Shown one piece after another: positions 24,711-37,920 of a DNA stretch of 64,000 bases; the stretch's first letter is position 1; each line of letters starts with the position of its first letter. The translations under genes were made by a program, and so were the position numbers. Where the stretch lies: positions 107,924,638 through 107,988,637 of the forward strand of contig OV884014.1 of assembly GCA_930367205.1 (NCBI GenBank). Reading direction: 5' to 3'. The DNA comes from Acanthosoma haemorrhoidale (lineage: Eukaryota > Arthropoda > Insecta > Hemiptera > Acanthosomatidae). The notes beneath the pieces are model-generated. The model ran no database searches. It worked only from the letters and a program-made list of their open reading frames with translations, and had not been told where the DNA came from.

Positions 24711-27454
24711 AAATAACAGCAGTATAAATATTACTTTACAGTAAATAACATCAGTATAAATATTACTTTACAGTAAATAACATCAGTATAAATATTACTT
24801 TACAGTAAATAACAGCAGTATAAATATTACTTTACAGTAAATAACAGCAGTATAAATATTACTTTACAGTAAATAACAGCAGTATAAATATTACTTTACA
24901 GTAAATAACAGCAGTATAAATATTACTTTACAGTAAACAGCAGCAGTATAAATATTACTTTACAGTAAATAACAGCAGTATAAATATTACTTTACAGTAA
25001 ATAACAGCAGTATAAATATTACTTTACAGTAAATAACATCAGTATAAATATTACTTTACAGTAAATAACAGCAGTATAAATATTACTTTACAGTAAACAG
25101 CAGCAGTATAAATATTACTTTACAGTAAAAAACATCAGTATAAATATTACTTTACAGTAAACAGCAGCAGTATAAATATTACTTTACAGTAAATAACAGC
25201 AGTATAAATATTACTTTACAGTAAATAACAGCAGTATAAATATTACTTTACAGTAAATAACAGCAGTATAAATATTACTTTACAGTAAATAACAGCAGTA
25301 TAAATATTACTTTACAGTAAATAACAGCAGTATAAATATTACTTTACAGTAAATAACATCAGTATAAATATTACTTTACAGTAAATAACAGCAGTATAAA
25401 TATTACTTTACAGTAAACAGCAGCAGTATAAATATTACTTTACAGTAAATAACAGCAGTATAAATATTACTTTACAGTAAATAACAGCAGTATAAATATT
25501 ACTTTACAGTAAATAACAGCAGTATAAATATTACTTTACAGTAAATAACAGCAGTATAAATATTACTTTACAGTAAATAACAGCAGTATAAATATTACTT
25601 TACAGTAAATAACAGCAGTATAAATATTACTTTACAGTAAACAGCAGCAGTATAAATATTACTTTACAGTAAATAACAGCAGTATAAATATTACTTTACA
25701 GTAAACAGCAGCAGTATAAATATTACTTTACAGTAAATAACAGCAGTATAAATATTACTTTACAGTAAATAACAGCAGTATAAATATTACTTTACAGTAA
25801 ATAACAGCAGTATAAATATTACTTTACAGTAAATAACAGCAGTATAAATATTACTTTACAGTAAATAACAGCAGTATAAATATTACTTTACAGTAAATAA
25901 CAGCAGTATAAATATTACTTTACAGTAAATAACATCAGTATAAATATTACTTTACAGTAAACAGCAGCAGTATAAATATTACTTTACAGTAAATAACATC
26001 AGTATAAATATTACTTTACAGTAAATAACAGCAGTATAAATATTACTTTACAGTAAATAACAGCAGTATAAATATTACTTTACAGTAAACAGCAGCAGTA
26101 TAAATATTACTTTACAGTAAATAACAGCAGTATAAATATTACTTTACAGTAAATAACAGCAGTATAAATATTACTTTACAGTAAATAACATCAGTATAAA
26201 TATTACTTTACAGTAAATAACAGCAGTATAAATATTACTTTACAGTAAACAGCAGCAGTATAAATATTACTTTACAGTAAATAACATCAGTATAAATATT
26301 ACTTTACAGTAAACAGCAGCAGTATAAATATTACTTTACAGTAAATAACAGCAGTATAAATATTACTTTACAGTAAATAACAGCAGTATAAATATTACTT
26401 TACAGTAAATAACAGCAGTATAAATATTACTTTACAGTAAATAACAGCAGTATAAATATTACTTTACAGTAAATAACAGCAGTATAAATATTACTTTACA
26501 GTAAATAACAGCAGTATAAATATTACTTTACAGTAAATAACAGCAGTATAAATATTACTTTACAGTAAATAACATCAGTATAAATATTACTTTACAGTAA
26601 ATAACAGCAGTATAAATATTACTTTACAGTAAACAGCAGCAGTATAAATATTACTTTACAGTAAATAACATCAGTATAAATATTACTTTACAGTAAATAA
26701 CAGCAGTATAAATATTACTTTACAGTAAATAACAGCAGTATAAATATTACTTTACAGTAAATAACAGCAGTATAAATATTACTTTACAGTAAATAACATC
26801 AGTATAAATATTACTTTACAGTAAATAACAGCAGTATAAATATTACTTTACAGTAAACAGCAGCAGTATAAATATTACTTTACAGTAAATAACATCAGTA
26901 TAAATATTACTTTACAGTAAATAACAGCAGTATAAATATTACTTTACAGTAAATAACAGCAGTATAAATATTACTTTACAGTAAATAACAGCAGTATAAA
27001 TATTACTTTACAGTAAATAACAGCAGTATAAATATTACTTTACAGTAAATAACAGCAGTATAAATATTACTTTACAGTAAATAACAGCAGTATAAATATT
27101 ACTTTACAGTAAACAGCAGCAGTATAAATATTACTTTACAGTAAATAACAGCAGTATAAATATTACTTTACAGTAAACAGCAGCAGTATAAATATTACTT
27201 TACAGTAAATAACATCAGTATAAATATTACTTTACAGTAAATAACAGCAGTATAAATATTACTTTACAGTAAATAACAGCAGTATAAATATTACTTTACA
27301 GTAAACAGCAGCAGTATAAATATTACTTTACAGTAAATAACAGCAGTATAAATATTACTTTACAGTAAATAACATCAATATAAATATTACTTTACAGTAA
27401 ATAACAGCAGTATAAATATTACTTTACAGTAAATAACAGCAGTATAAATATTAC
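24711..27454 (+). repeat. 32-bp satellite array, about 86 units
   Basis: Head-to-tail 32-bp units share the core AGTATAAATATTACTTTAC followed by AGTAAA and a seven-base variable segment. Three variants account for nearly all units: TAACAGC (A, about 56 units), CAGCAGC (B, about 15) and TAACATC (C, about 14). Single oddities are AAACATC near 25129 and a C-type unit with CAATATAAA near 27375. Unit length does not change across variants. Each unit contains TATAAATA and a five-base inverted repeat TTTAC-A-GTAAA. The array ends abruptly with TTACATGAGG at 27452. Spacers are absent, so it is a satellite and not a CRISPR array. Variant order is non-random (see findings). Confidence 0.98.
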
Positions 27455-27597
27455 ATGAGGATATTTATTACCGTAATAGACATTATAGGTATAGGACCTC
27501 AGAGTTGATTGATGTTCCTTGCCTGTGAAACATGAGCGAGAGATAGTTAAGGAAATATAGAAATTATCAGCTAAAGGAAACATTTATAATCAGACAT

Positions 27598-27662
27598 GAA
27601 GCTAAGGATTCGAACCCAAAACCCTAACAACCTTTAGCGGAGCCATCCCTGCGAACCCTTGA
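27598..27662 (-). repeat. tRNA-like B-box region (possible SINE fragment)
   Basis: On the minus strand an A-box-like TGGCTCCGCTAAAGG is followed by a perfect B box GGGTTCGAATCC, about 20 bases later. The distance is short and the stems do not pair as in a real tRNA. It lies just after the 32-bp satellite. Confidence 0.45.
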
Positions 27663-27764
27663 TCCTGATTATTATTGCTAAAGTGTACACATTCTCGGTA
27701 GTGAGTGAGAACGAGTCCATTCTATAGTTGACATGTAATTATTTGAACAGTTGTCCTGAATTAA

Positions 27765-28110
27765 GGGATGCGGGTGGGAGCTGGGAACTAAGGGAGCCTG
27801 TAAGGTACTAATGACAGACCTGGGTTCAGGTAATGGGGATGCCGCCCTTAGGTAACTACCTGCCGTCCTCTGCGGGTGAGGCTTGGGAAGAGTGCGGTCT
27901 TTGAGCCCAGGTGTGAAAGGGTTCGTGCCTAACGACTTTGCTGACTTTGTTGGTCTTTGTGCCCGGAGGAACAAGTACTTGCCGTCGTCTCGGCGTTCCC
28001 GGCGTACAGGGGCGGTAAAGCTGGAACGACAGGAAGCGGGAAGCGATTGGGTCCTATCTCTTAAAAAAACAAAGGCCCCTCATATTTCAAAGTTAATGTT
28101 GTCAATGTTT
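27765..28110 (+). other. GC-richer block with an open frame, unassigned
   Basis: The base composition rises sharply compared with both flanks. A frame at 27883-28122 is open and basic (PSSRRSRRTGAVKLERQE), and the opposite strand is also open. I recognise no domain. The block may be part of an unclassified dispersed repeat; it has no visible promoter, splice sites or poly(A) signal that would make a gene case. Confidence 0.3.
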
Positions 28111-31100
28111 TCCCACGGTTAAGGGCACAGGAACCACGTTAACGAAATTCAAGGTTGTTGCCAAAGCATTAAGAACTAACAATAGGTATCTTAGCTTAAA
28201 TATTCATTTCACAGTACTCATTTTGTGCCACGAATACATTGTTAAATAATGTATTCTATTTTATATGAACAAATGAAATTTTTAGGTCAAAGGTCATCAA
28301 GATCTATTTCTTAAGTTTGACCATTGTTGAACATATTAAGGATACAAAGTACAAATGTGAAAAAAAAAATAGTTTTTAGAATCACAAAACTAGATTTTAA
28401 GTTACACGTGATGACTAGGCTGGATTCGCTGTGCAAAATTAAAGACTTTCTGTTTAGTTGGACAGGGCTCGTAAGTATTAAGGGGCAGGCTTTAATGACG
28501 ATATCACTATTTATAATTATCCCTTGATTATTCACTTGCCATTAGGTGTAACCTCCTTGTAAAATGACTGAAGGGGAAAATGATAATAAAAACTCTACCA
28601 ATGACACAATATTCAAGATGATATGAAATATAACCATGAAACCTTCGACAAGGGGCGGAAAGGTGTTGGGTTCGTTGCGGACACAGGTGTAAGAAAGCTG
28701 GATGGGTAAAGAAAAAGCAGATTGGTTGGCAGTTTTTTCCCGCCAGAACAGGTGCGGATTGCAGACAATCCCGCCATTTCTTCACCCAGCTGATGGACTG
28801 GTGACGTCTGACGTGATTATCTACTAGAGAGTGTTTTGTTTCTTCCACCGCCTATGTTCGTTTGTTAGGTTCAATTAAAGGAGATTCGTTCGTCAAGGGA
28901 CAAAGATATCATAAACAAAATACCCTACACAAAAAGAACAACTCAACAAATATCACAATTTTTCACTTTTTTTTCCCCCCCTTAGTTCTCAAACTTCTAA
29001 TATAGGATGTGGGAAAAATAAAAGAAAATTATTTTGGGCTAATGAGTGCCTTTCACTAAGGGGAGTCCCCCATTTGAAGGATGTATGAGAAGGATATAGG
29101 GTGTGGAATGCCTAAAGGAGGCGGGTGGAATCAGGAAGGTAATGAGCCTCTACCGATAATTTTTCACTTCATTATAAAATGTTTATAAATAGCTAGTGTC
29201 GTGAATATAATGGAAAACATCTCTATTTTATTTATATATATATTAACAAACAAAAAAAAATAAACCAAACCAATTTATATTTTATAACCAAAATTTTATA
29301 ATTTGAAGGGAAAATTATAATAAAAATTCCATGAATCACGATCATTGTAAATTAAGCAAACTAAAGACTTTTATAATTTCGTGGTTTATAAGATTGCAAA
29401 TTTATCTTGGCTTTGGATTGCTAACTTTCAATATATGAAAAAAAAAATTCTTACCAACTTTATTTTTATGTAAATGACTAAATTATTCAATTAGTGACAA
29501 AATATGAGAATTGGACTTAGACTATTTGCATGAGCGTAAAGCAGTACCCAATGGCCATATCCAGGAATAGCGATTGCTAATTTGGATATTGGTTACACAG
29601 GAAACATCGACAAGCTGAATGAAATCATTTATAATGAAGAGGTCGAGTTATTTAGAAGATTGTATTAGTTATGTTTGCAAACAAGCACTAGAAGAGAAGC
29701 GGTTTGCATTGAGAGCGCTGCGACAAGGACCGACTTGGCAAACAGAGCCACGTGCAAACAACATTGTTGCTTTTCCCCCCTCACCTGTTGGCTTTGCAGC
29801 AACGAACCGGGCAACAATAGATCTCCCTCGAGAAGGAACTGAGACCTGAGGGAACGCCATCGGTAAGGGCCTATAGAAAGCCATACCGTATCGAAGTATC
29901 TGGCGGTTACCACCAGCTGGCGGTCGGATTGTTTTTGTTCCTTGTTTGCCAAGGGGTGTGGTCTCTACATTGGCTACGGCGGATAATAAATATTTGGAGA
30001 CTCGTGAAGGACCATTGCACATGGAAGAGGATGGTAAGAAAACATGGAGCCGAGAGCTAAGGGGACTTAAAGTGGCGATCCCAGGCTAGTTTTTGCTTGC
30101 TATCTCCCTCCGGCAGGCTAAGGAAATATTTTAGTAAGTTCAATCTACTGCCGTGCTCTTCAAAGGATTATTCTCATCTTCTATGTATGCTATATATTTC
30201 ACCCATCCCAATCACAACCTACCAAGAAAGAAATTTATATATTTAAATACATGGAAGGAGATGAACAACATCGTTGGTTTTTTGAATTATACTAAATGCA
30301 CTTTTTACCTGTTAGCATTATTTTTGTTCCCTTTTTTGTTTAATCCTTTTCAAAAAGTAGTCACTTTTGTTTGCCCTGTTCTTCCGTCAAGTGTGAATAT
30401 GATATATTATAAAAAGAATAAGTAATTGACACAGTTTTAATTATATCCCCTAGGGCTATTGAGATGTAAATTAGGTTTTTAAAGGAGACAATTGCGGTGG
30501 GTCCTTGTGATTGTGTCTTTGACGGCCGGGGGTGGAAAACCTTTATGAATAATAGTACCATTAGCAGCAAATCACGACCAAGCCATTGTCGTACCCCGGT
30601 CCTGTATCCCTTAAAAGCAAATTGGGTACCATTGTCTTCGTCAGACCCTTATCTCCCTGTGGTTCCGTCCAAGGAGCTAACCACTCGGCCCTGTAACATG
30701 TATGGTTCTGCCCGGTTCGACTACACATGCACTTTTCTATCGGTGAAATGATTGATCTGATAAGCTTGAACTAGGTCTGATCATTTTTCAATAATTACTA
30801 GCATAGATGATTCATTGCGTTAGGTTTATTTCGGTTCAACGCCCTCACGAAATATAGCATGGGTGAGGAAGTACAGTCATGAAGTCTGTAAGTAATCGGT
30901 ATGCATGCGTGAATGACGTTACGAGATGCTGGGATAAGATGTATTATGTTGACCCTATCATAGGCATATATATATGTTATTATTTATATATGTTGTAACT
31001 ATTAGGTATATTATACCTACCACGTAGCTAACTGTACTCTTGTCTTAAAACCTTTCTGATACAATGGCAGTTGAATTCAAGAGATCAAACTCTTTTCAAA

Positions 31101-32705
31101 GTCAAGACGTGTACATGTTGTCATTAATATCCCTCAGCCAAGAAATAGCTGAGTTCCCTAGAAATCCGATTAGGATAGAGTATTGTCGAATTATGTATAA
31201 TTATTATTTATCTTACATTTAGTCTATTATTAAGACGTAAACACTGGCGGGTCTTTGAGCGCAGTTATCGGGAAAAAATACCACAGCTCCTCAGCTCTAG
31301 TTATCAAGAACCCACAGCCAAGCAAGAGAGACAATGGGACTTCTCTTCCTCAAGGTATATTGGATCTGTCACCATGGCAACAGTTCCTCTTCCACCGACC
31401 ATGGTCCGGTTATCGGATCAATTTCCTGTCAGGGGCTTCTTTCACCGTCTTTAGAATATTCCACTGATCCAGTCAACATTCGCAAGGAACAGTTTCTCAT
31501 TATTATTTTTTCCGATGTAACGAAGATATCTTTGCATATGAGCGGCACGTACATGTTGTAGGGTATTCTCCAAATCCAAATTTTGTGCTCGATCTCTCTG
31601 AGCTAAATCTCAATACTACCTCATAAACATTTACTGTAGATTGAACTTTTTCCCTAATTTCAGCAGCTACTCATTTTCCCTTAAGAGGCTGAATGTGAAG
31701 ATGCCTGTCCCCTCAGTAAATAATTCCTATGAAACAACCAATAATCCCAGAGAGGATTTTTTATGTCAGTATAAAGTCCATTTTGAAAGAAAATTAGTTT
31801 ATTTATATTAGAGCAAATATGTAAGCGTCGAATATTACGAGCCCTGGTGATAAATCTACTTAGATAGATAGATAAATCTATTTCTCTTGCCCAGACAATA
31901 TCCGTTAGTATGAATGAAGGCTAGATATAAATACTAAATAAATTTAGAATCCATCAATCAGCGAATGAATTCAATCAAGATATCTATGAGAGAGAGAGAG
32001 AGAAAAATGTAATGTTGCCGATTGAGGAAATGATTTGGTAAATGGAGAGACATTACATTAGATCGGGACTGGAAACGCCGAAGCGAGGGCTTACTCGGGC
32101 CGAGGAAGTCTATTGAAGAGTAAGCGCCTTGGATCCGAGATCCGAATCAAAGAAATGATATGAAAGCAATAAGATTAATGCTTTCTCCCTTCGGCTGAGG
32201 GATATCTCTCATGGTTAATGCTTCGGCCCTTTCGAAAGTACCGCAGTGAGAGAGAGAGCCCTATTTAGTCTGCCCTGCGGTCATGGATCATGCCCATTTC
32301 ATTAAAGAAACCCTTTCATTTGTTTATACATTCAATTTCCTCATGACAGTCCCGCAGATGCCACTTATCACAGTCTCTGCGGTCCAGGCTTTCACTGACT
32401 AGTATCGCTCACATCAACCCAACGACCAAGCAGACAATTAGGGTAATGGCCTTATTACACTAACCCAAAAACCGTTTAATTAATTATAGAAATATTTCAC
32501 CAGTTGGAGCGAAATACAATAAAATGGCAAAAATTAAAACAAATATTGAGGCAATGAAGAAAATGATTGTATAAAGTACATGAATATGGACAATTCACTT
32601 TACAGTGGCAGAAATGTTAGGCCAGTGCAAGCCACGTAGAGAATCAAACCTTTCCATGTTTGGATCATGGCACCTAAGACATAAGGGAGCCAGACAAACA
32701 GGAAA
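28111..32705. other. No gene recognised
   Basis: Several short open frames, the largest at 29665-30022 (-) and 28528-28848 (-), lie in moderately GC-richer stretches without family motifs. Only microsatellite scraps such as GATA at 31862 and GA at 31989 stand out. Confidence 0.45.
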
Positions 32706-32707
32706 TA

Positions 32708-32734
32708 CGAGGGTGGTCTGAAAAGTTTCCGACC
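32708..32734 (+). repeat. Mariner left inverted terminal repeat
   Basis: 27 bases, pairing with 33928-33954 with one mismatch. TA precedes it. Confidence 0.95.
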
Positions 32735-32879
32735 ACAACATGAAGATAGCAGCAGTCGTAAATAAAAGCTAGTGAATTTCGTTGTTCATCTGTTGACAGT
32801 TACTCAACAAAGTTTCAGCCATTTTGGGCGCGCAGTTGTTGTGTAACAGTCGTTTGAGTGAGTCGATGTGAGTGTTTTT

Positions 32880-33903
32880 ATGAAAATGGACAAAATCGAG
32901 TATCGAGCTGTCATTAAACATTTGTTTTTGAAAGGCAATACGCCTACGCAAATCAAAGATGAGTTGGATTCTATGTATGGGGACTCTGGACCATCATTTA
33001 CCACAGTGAAATTTTGGGCAGCTGAATTTAAACATGGTCGTAAGAGCTTGGGAGACGATGAACGTTCGGGACGTCCAAAAACTGCAACTACCGACGAAAA
33101 CATCGCCAAAGTTCACCAAATGGTGCTAGACGACCGCCGAATTAAAGTGAGAGAGGTAGCAGAGGTTATGAACATGTCAAAAGAACGTGTTTGTCACATA
33201 TTAAATCAACATTTAGAGATGAGAAAGCTGTCCGCGCGTTGTGTGCCGCGTTTGCTCACGTTAGACCAAAAACGTGTTCGAATGAACATTTCCAACGCTC
33301 TGTTGGTGCAATAAATCTGAATTTTGGTGCCGATTAATTACTGTGGATGAAACTTGGATACACCATTATACGCCCGAAACAAAAGTACAGTCCAAACAGT
33401 GGACTGCAAAGGGGGAACCGGCTCCAAAAAAAGCAAAAACTTGGGATAGTCATGGAGTTATTTTAATCGATTATCTTCAAAAAGGAAAAACCATTGCAGG
33501 AGCATACTATGCATCATTACTTGACAAGCTAAAGGCAGAACTTGCGGAAAAACGGCGACATTTGCAGAAAAAGAAAATCCTGTTTCACCAAGACAACGCA
33601 CCGTCTCACACCTCAGCGGTTGCCATGGCGAAAATCCATGAATTACGGTTTGAACTGCTTGACCATCCGCCTTACTCACCAGATCTAGCCCCAAGCGACT
33701 TCTTTTTGTTGCCTCATCTGAAAATTGCGCTCGGAGGACAGAGATTTTCTTCAAATGAAGAGGCAATCACCTTCGTGAACGATTATTTCGCAGAGAAAAA
33801 CACCGATTACTATTTGGACGGGTTACAGAGATCCCAGCATCGCTGGGAGAAGTGTGTAGAGTTACAAGGAGACTATGTTGAAAAATTAAAAATTTTTTTT
33901 TGA
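32880..33903 (+). pseudogene. Mariner transposase, one frameshift and stop
   Basis: The start chosen is the ATG at 32880 (M-K-M-D-K-I-E-Y); 32886 is equally possible. The first 145 residues hold the two DNA-binding helix-turn-helix units: FLKGNTPTQIKDEL, FTTVKFWAAEFKHG, DDERSGRP, then KVREVAEVMNMSKERVCHIL. The frame stops at 33312-33314. The reading then resumes one frame over, where EFWCRLITVDETWIHHYTPE restores the protein. The catalytic triad is all present: D in TVDETW, D in FHQDNAPSH and D in YSPDLAPSDFF, with 34 residues between the last two, the mariner D34D signature. The WKCVELQGDYVEK-like end (WEKCVELQGDYVEK) is also intact. The total of roughly 340 codons is normal for the family. 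A small deletion around 33300-33325 probably caused the break. Confidence 0.93.
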
Positions 33904-33927
33904 AAAAAACATCTTGTATCTTTGTTA

Positions 33928-33954
33928 GGTGGGAAACTTTTCAGACCACCCTCG
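33928..33954 (-). repeat. Mariner right inverted terminal repeat
   Basis: Reverse complement of 32708-32734 with one mismatch. TA follows it. Confidence 0.95.
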
Positions 33955-33956
33955 TA

Positions 33957-35070
33957 GAACTAATCATCAAAGACAATATCATAACAGCAGAGAAAGGAGA
34001 TAGATTTTTAAAATACATATTATGTTACACATTCTACTAGGTCAAAAGATAGTTTAATTATTACCTTAATTACCTAATTTAAAAAGTTATATTTATCAGT
34101 TTTTTTTTATTCATAACAAATCAAAAGCTATTTTATATTGATTGTATTTTAATTCAATATTTTATGAAACCTAATGAATCGATGAATTTTATTTAAAAAT
34201 ATCTCTTGTCCGTCTTTTTTTCCCCGTCAACGAACTATATTAAGTACTTCAAACCTCGAAATTGTTTTGTTACCGTATTACTAATAATTATTAGTTGAAT
34301 AAAAACAAACACTGGAATCCACGCCCCCCCCCCCAATATCCAGTTGTGTGATTTAATCGCTGAACACGAGCGAGGATTTTCCCAATATAAATAAATTGTC
34401 CTTGCTTGAACTATGCAATGACTCGAATCGCACCACGGTGCCATCGTCGACAGACAGCAAGGACATTATCTACCTGGACACCACTTCCAATCATATCTAA
34501 TCCTTCACGATATTATTTTTTAATTACTCGATGTAAAACATTACTCCAATAATTTCCGTCTTATTTTCTCCGTTCTTAATTCTTAATTTTAAATTGAGAG
34601 CTTTGTAAGGAAAAGAAACAAAAACAGACTACCAAAGGAATTTAAACAAAGTGATACTAAATAATTAACTGAGATATAATTAGTAAATTAATAGTTTAAG
34701 TAGATAGGATTGTTAGGAGCCAAGAAAAAAAAATTGTTTACAAAAATTAAATATATGATCCTGATGTTTTATTTAATTACCACATGTTATTATAAAGTTA
34801 AAGAAACACTTGAATGTTACTGAGAAAATGAATGAAATGTTACTTGAATGAAGAAATTGTACTGAAAAAAAAAACAGGATTCGTTTTAAACCTAACCTAT
34901 AAATATTTCATGGCAATCAGACATTATTACCATAAATTTTTTTGATAGATTCGCCGGGGGCTTAAAGTTTTTTCGCTATATTGTGTTTTTCAAGCGAAAG
35001 AAAATACTAAGGAACTTGAAGAAAAAGAAAAGTTTTAGCAAAAAATTTTTTTTTTTGATTTTCTAAATTT
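33957..35070. other. No gene recognised
   Basis: Very AT-rich with homopolymer runs (for example poly-C at 34325 and poly-T at 35048). No supported feature. Confidence 0.45.
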
Positions 35071-35075
35071 TCAAT

Positions 35076-35633
35076 TTGATTCCTCTCCCCGTGTCTGTGA
35101 CAGTAAGGTATTTAGGCTTCCATCTCGAGAAAAGACTGACATGGAACCCACACACGAGGCTAAAAAGACAGGACTAAACAGACGCTTTGGACTACTGTAC
35201 AGACTACTTCGAAGGACATCCCATCTCCCAATAGAAAATAATAAACTACTTATTTACAAATTTATACTTATACAATCTGGACATACGGAATAGAGCTATG
35301 GGGGACAGCAAAAAAGTCGAACATCAAGCGCATCCAATCCTTTCAATCAAATGTCCTGAGAACAATAGTAAATGCCCCCTATTACGTCACCAACAAAACC
35401 CTTCATAATGATCTTAATATAACCTACATTCTTGAACTCATCCCTTCCAAATTCATGAAATTCCATAGTAACCTATCCAACCACCCTAATCCCGTAGCAC
35501 AGTCATTGCACTGCTCCACTCATCCCTATAATCCTCCTCGGAGACTGGAACGGCAGTGGCCTCGTGACCTACTATAAATGCGCAACAGTGGGAGTCCTGG
35601 CAATGGCCAGTTACTCCAATCATGTCCTAAGCT
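35076..35633 (+). mobile_element. J2 LINE copy, truncated at both ends
   Basis: Homology to the 42.3-kb copy begins at ATTTGATTCCTCTCCC, and homology to J2 generally ends at CAATCATGTCCTAAGC, early in the 3' UTR. The RT region is out of frame in several places: a three-base gain gives AAAATAATAAACTAC near 35240, and the KPIW codons are damaged at TATACTTATACAATCTGG. The stop and the first 60 bases of 3' UTR are recognisable. No TSD is seen. The left boundary is practically the same base as in the 42.3-kb copy, which is unusual for random 5' truncation. Confidence 0.8.
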
Positions 35634-35639
35634 TGTACT

Positions 35640-37262
35640 TTTTTTTTGTGTGTGGATTAACTAATGAATAATACAGATATAATGAATCAGCAAATCCTGT
35701 TAAGCAAAGTTATATCTGGTGGAAAGGCGCCCAGTTAACACTAACCAAACTCCTTCGTCATATCTGGTCTTATGGCTCCATTAGATGGTAGCATTAACAT
35801 TTCCCATGGATTTACTCAACTGTACAGCCCCTATACAATCTGTTTGCTAGTAGAGCCTCGAGCGAACGATAGAACCACCCTTATTTACTGTCAGGACACA
35901 ATCCCTGGATTACTAGCAAGGGTTGGTTACTTGGAATCTATGTACTGAAGGAAGGACTAGGTACCCAGTTGCTGGCTCCAATATCTACATCCAACAAGCC
36001 TAAGTCAACAAGATCCGACGAAGGCAGACAAAAACGGAGTCTGTCTCCCCTCGAGGTAGAACACAAACAGTCTGAGGCCAGGATGGAAACTGCCCATTGT
36101 CTTCTGCGGACAATGCATCCAAATTAGGCAGCCATTCACCACCCACTTCGACTTAACGGTTAAACCCTGCTAATTTTCACATTCGTCCTATGTCTCTTCA
36201 TTGTCAATGAACCTGTATTATATATTCAAGTAATTCACGAGAAGGTGAATTATATATATTTCATGGTTTCTAAAACATTAATATTAATATAATATTTTAA
36301 CTTATAAAGTATTTATTATTGAGCAATAATAAAAAGACCCTAACCTGAAACGGAAAGTAACCTAAGCAGACGTTTTTTAACTGTTCAGTAAAATAACTAG
36401 CAAGAGCGAAGCAACTTTAGCCTTTTAACAAATAAAATCCAACGATAAAACTAATCAGATTTTCTATGACACAATCAGTAATTTCTAGAATGACTTGTAA
36501 TCGCCGAGGACAGAGAAAATTATTTTTTCAAAGACTTACATCTTGACACTTGAGGATACTGAAGCAGGAAAAGCTGGGAAATTCTTATAAAACAATTATA
36601 ATTTCTGACTTGCTCATTACATGGCTATTCGATAATCGCGATGCTAAATTTAAATTTCTGAAGATGATAATGACATTACTTCAAAATGGATTTATCATTA
36701 TCGTTACGTTAGTTTCGTCATAAAACGTTAAAAGGTTTAGATTTCTGGAGTAAACATTTTCAATTTATAGAATTTCACATTGTAGATAAGTATTACTATA
36801 AATTAATCCTTAGACAAAACTTACTTTGAATCTGCATTTGAGAACTAGCAATGGGTTACTCAATGAGACTCACCTGTAACAAAAGAAAAAATGGAAATTA
36901 GTAAAACATCAATGTTAATTACTATAGCATATTGCACATATACTTAAACTTGTACTAGCTTGGGCCTTTGTCAGTTTCCTGTCTTAATATTTATTTAAAT
37001 TTTGCAAAACGAATACTTCTGGACCCTTCAAACTAAACATAAATTCAACATTCTTTAAAGTGCGGTCAATTAGGTTGTAATTCACGCGGCCACTTTAAAA
37101 AAAAAATTATTGTCACTTATAAACGCTGTGCGATTTGGTATAATCCACCTTATCAAGTCCTCAAACTTCACAAAGTAATCCTAAATCGCATTTTCGAATG
37201 TTTGACTACCAACAAACAAATTTCGAAATGTAGAAATATGCACTTCTAGCCGGCCTTATCGA
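35640..37262. other. No gene recognised
   Basis: No motif beyond simple AT-rich sequence. Confidence 0.45.
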
Positions 37263-37266
37263 TATG

Positions 37267-37920
37267 CAGAGGGGTCCAACAAAATGTATCCACTGTTTAA
37301 AAGTCCATAACTTGCAAACTAATTGACAGAGTTGTCTCATTTTTGGTAGTGTAATAGTTTGTAGTTCCGGCAATCGCCTTACAAGCGTTGTATAGCGTTG
37401 TTTTGTTTTGTAAGATGACAGTCGCCAGATAGTTAGTGTTTTATTGTTAGTTGTACCTTGTTACTCGAGTAAACATGGCCGGCGTAAGGCTTACCTTTGA
37501 TGAAAGGAAGTCTGTTTTAAAGTGGTATTTTAAGTACGAAAACATTAATGAGGTTCAACGGAAATGGCGAAATGTGTATCAAACGGAGCCACCGACACCT
37601 TTAACGATTCGTCGCATCCGAGACAAATTTGAAGCCGAAGGCTGTGTTAAAGATGTACACAAACAACGATCTGGACGACCTGTAACAGTAACAAGTCCAT
37701 TTAACTCCCATCTTGTGTTACAACAATTCACTCGCTCACCACAGAAGTCTGTGAGACAGTGTGCCCGTGAAACTGGAGTGAGTCGCTCAAGTGTTCGGCG
37801 AATTTTGATATCTTTAAGTTGGACTTTAAGCTACACTTTCGCAAAAATTAAACAACTCCGTCAATTAGTTTGCAAGTTATGGACTGTTAACCAGTGGATA
37901 CATTTTTTTGGACCCCTCTG
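37267..37920 (+). mobile_element. Internally deleted mariner-like element, copy B (654 bp)
   Basis: The ends are CAGAGGGGTCC and GGACCCCTCTG with TA after the right end (37921-37922); the left flank reads TG, one change from TA. The inverted repeats are about 80 bp, as in copy A at 18805. The internal junction, where the second helix-turn-helix runs into TTTAAGTTGGACTTTAAGCT, is the same as in copy A, so both descend from one deleted progenitor. Orientation is the same as copy A, 18.5 kb away. Confidence 0.9.

Larger units (their letters stand above)
32708..33954 (+). mobile_element. Nearly complete mariner element (1247 bp)
   Basis: The ends are 27-bp inverted repeats starting CGAGGGTGGTCTGAAAAG with one mismatch (TTTCCGACC left, TTTCCCACC right). 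They are flanked by TA at 32706-32707 and 33955-33956, the duplicated target of mariner elements. Length and layout match a standard mariner: 172 bases of leader, one transposase gene, and about 50 bases to the right end. The near-identity of the ends suggests a fairly recent insertion, though the gene carries at least one inactivating lesion. I did not assign a subfamily. Confidence 0.95.

Noticed and set aside
24711..27454. CRISPR array
   Set aside because: Units are directly adjacent with no unique spacers, variation is confined to a few bases, and the window is clearly animal DNA.
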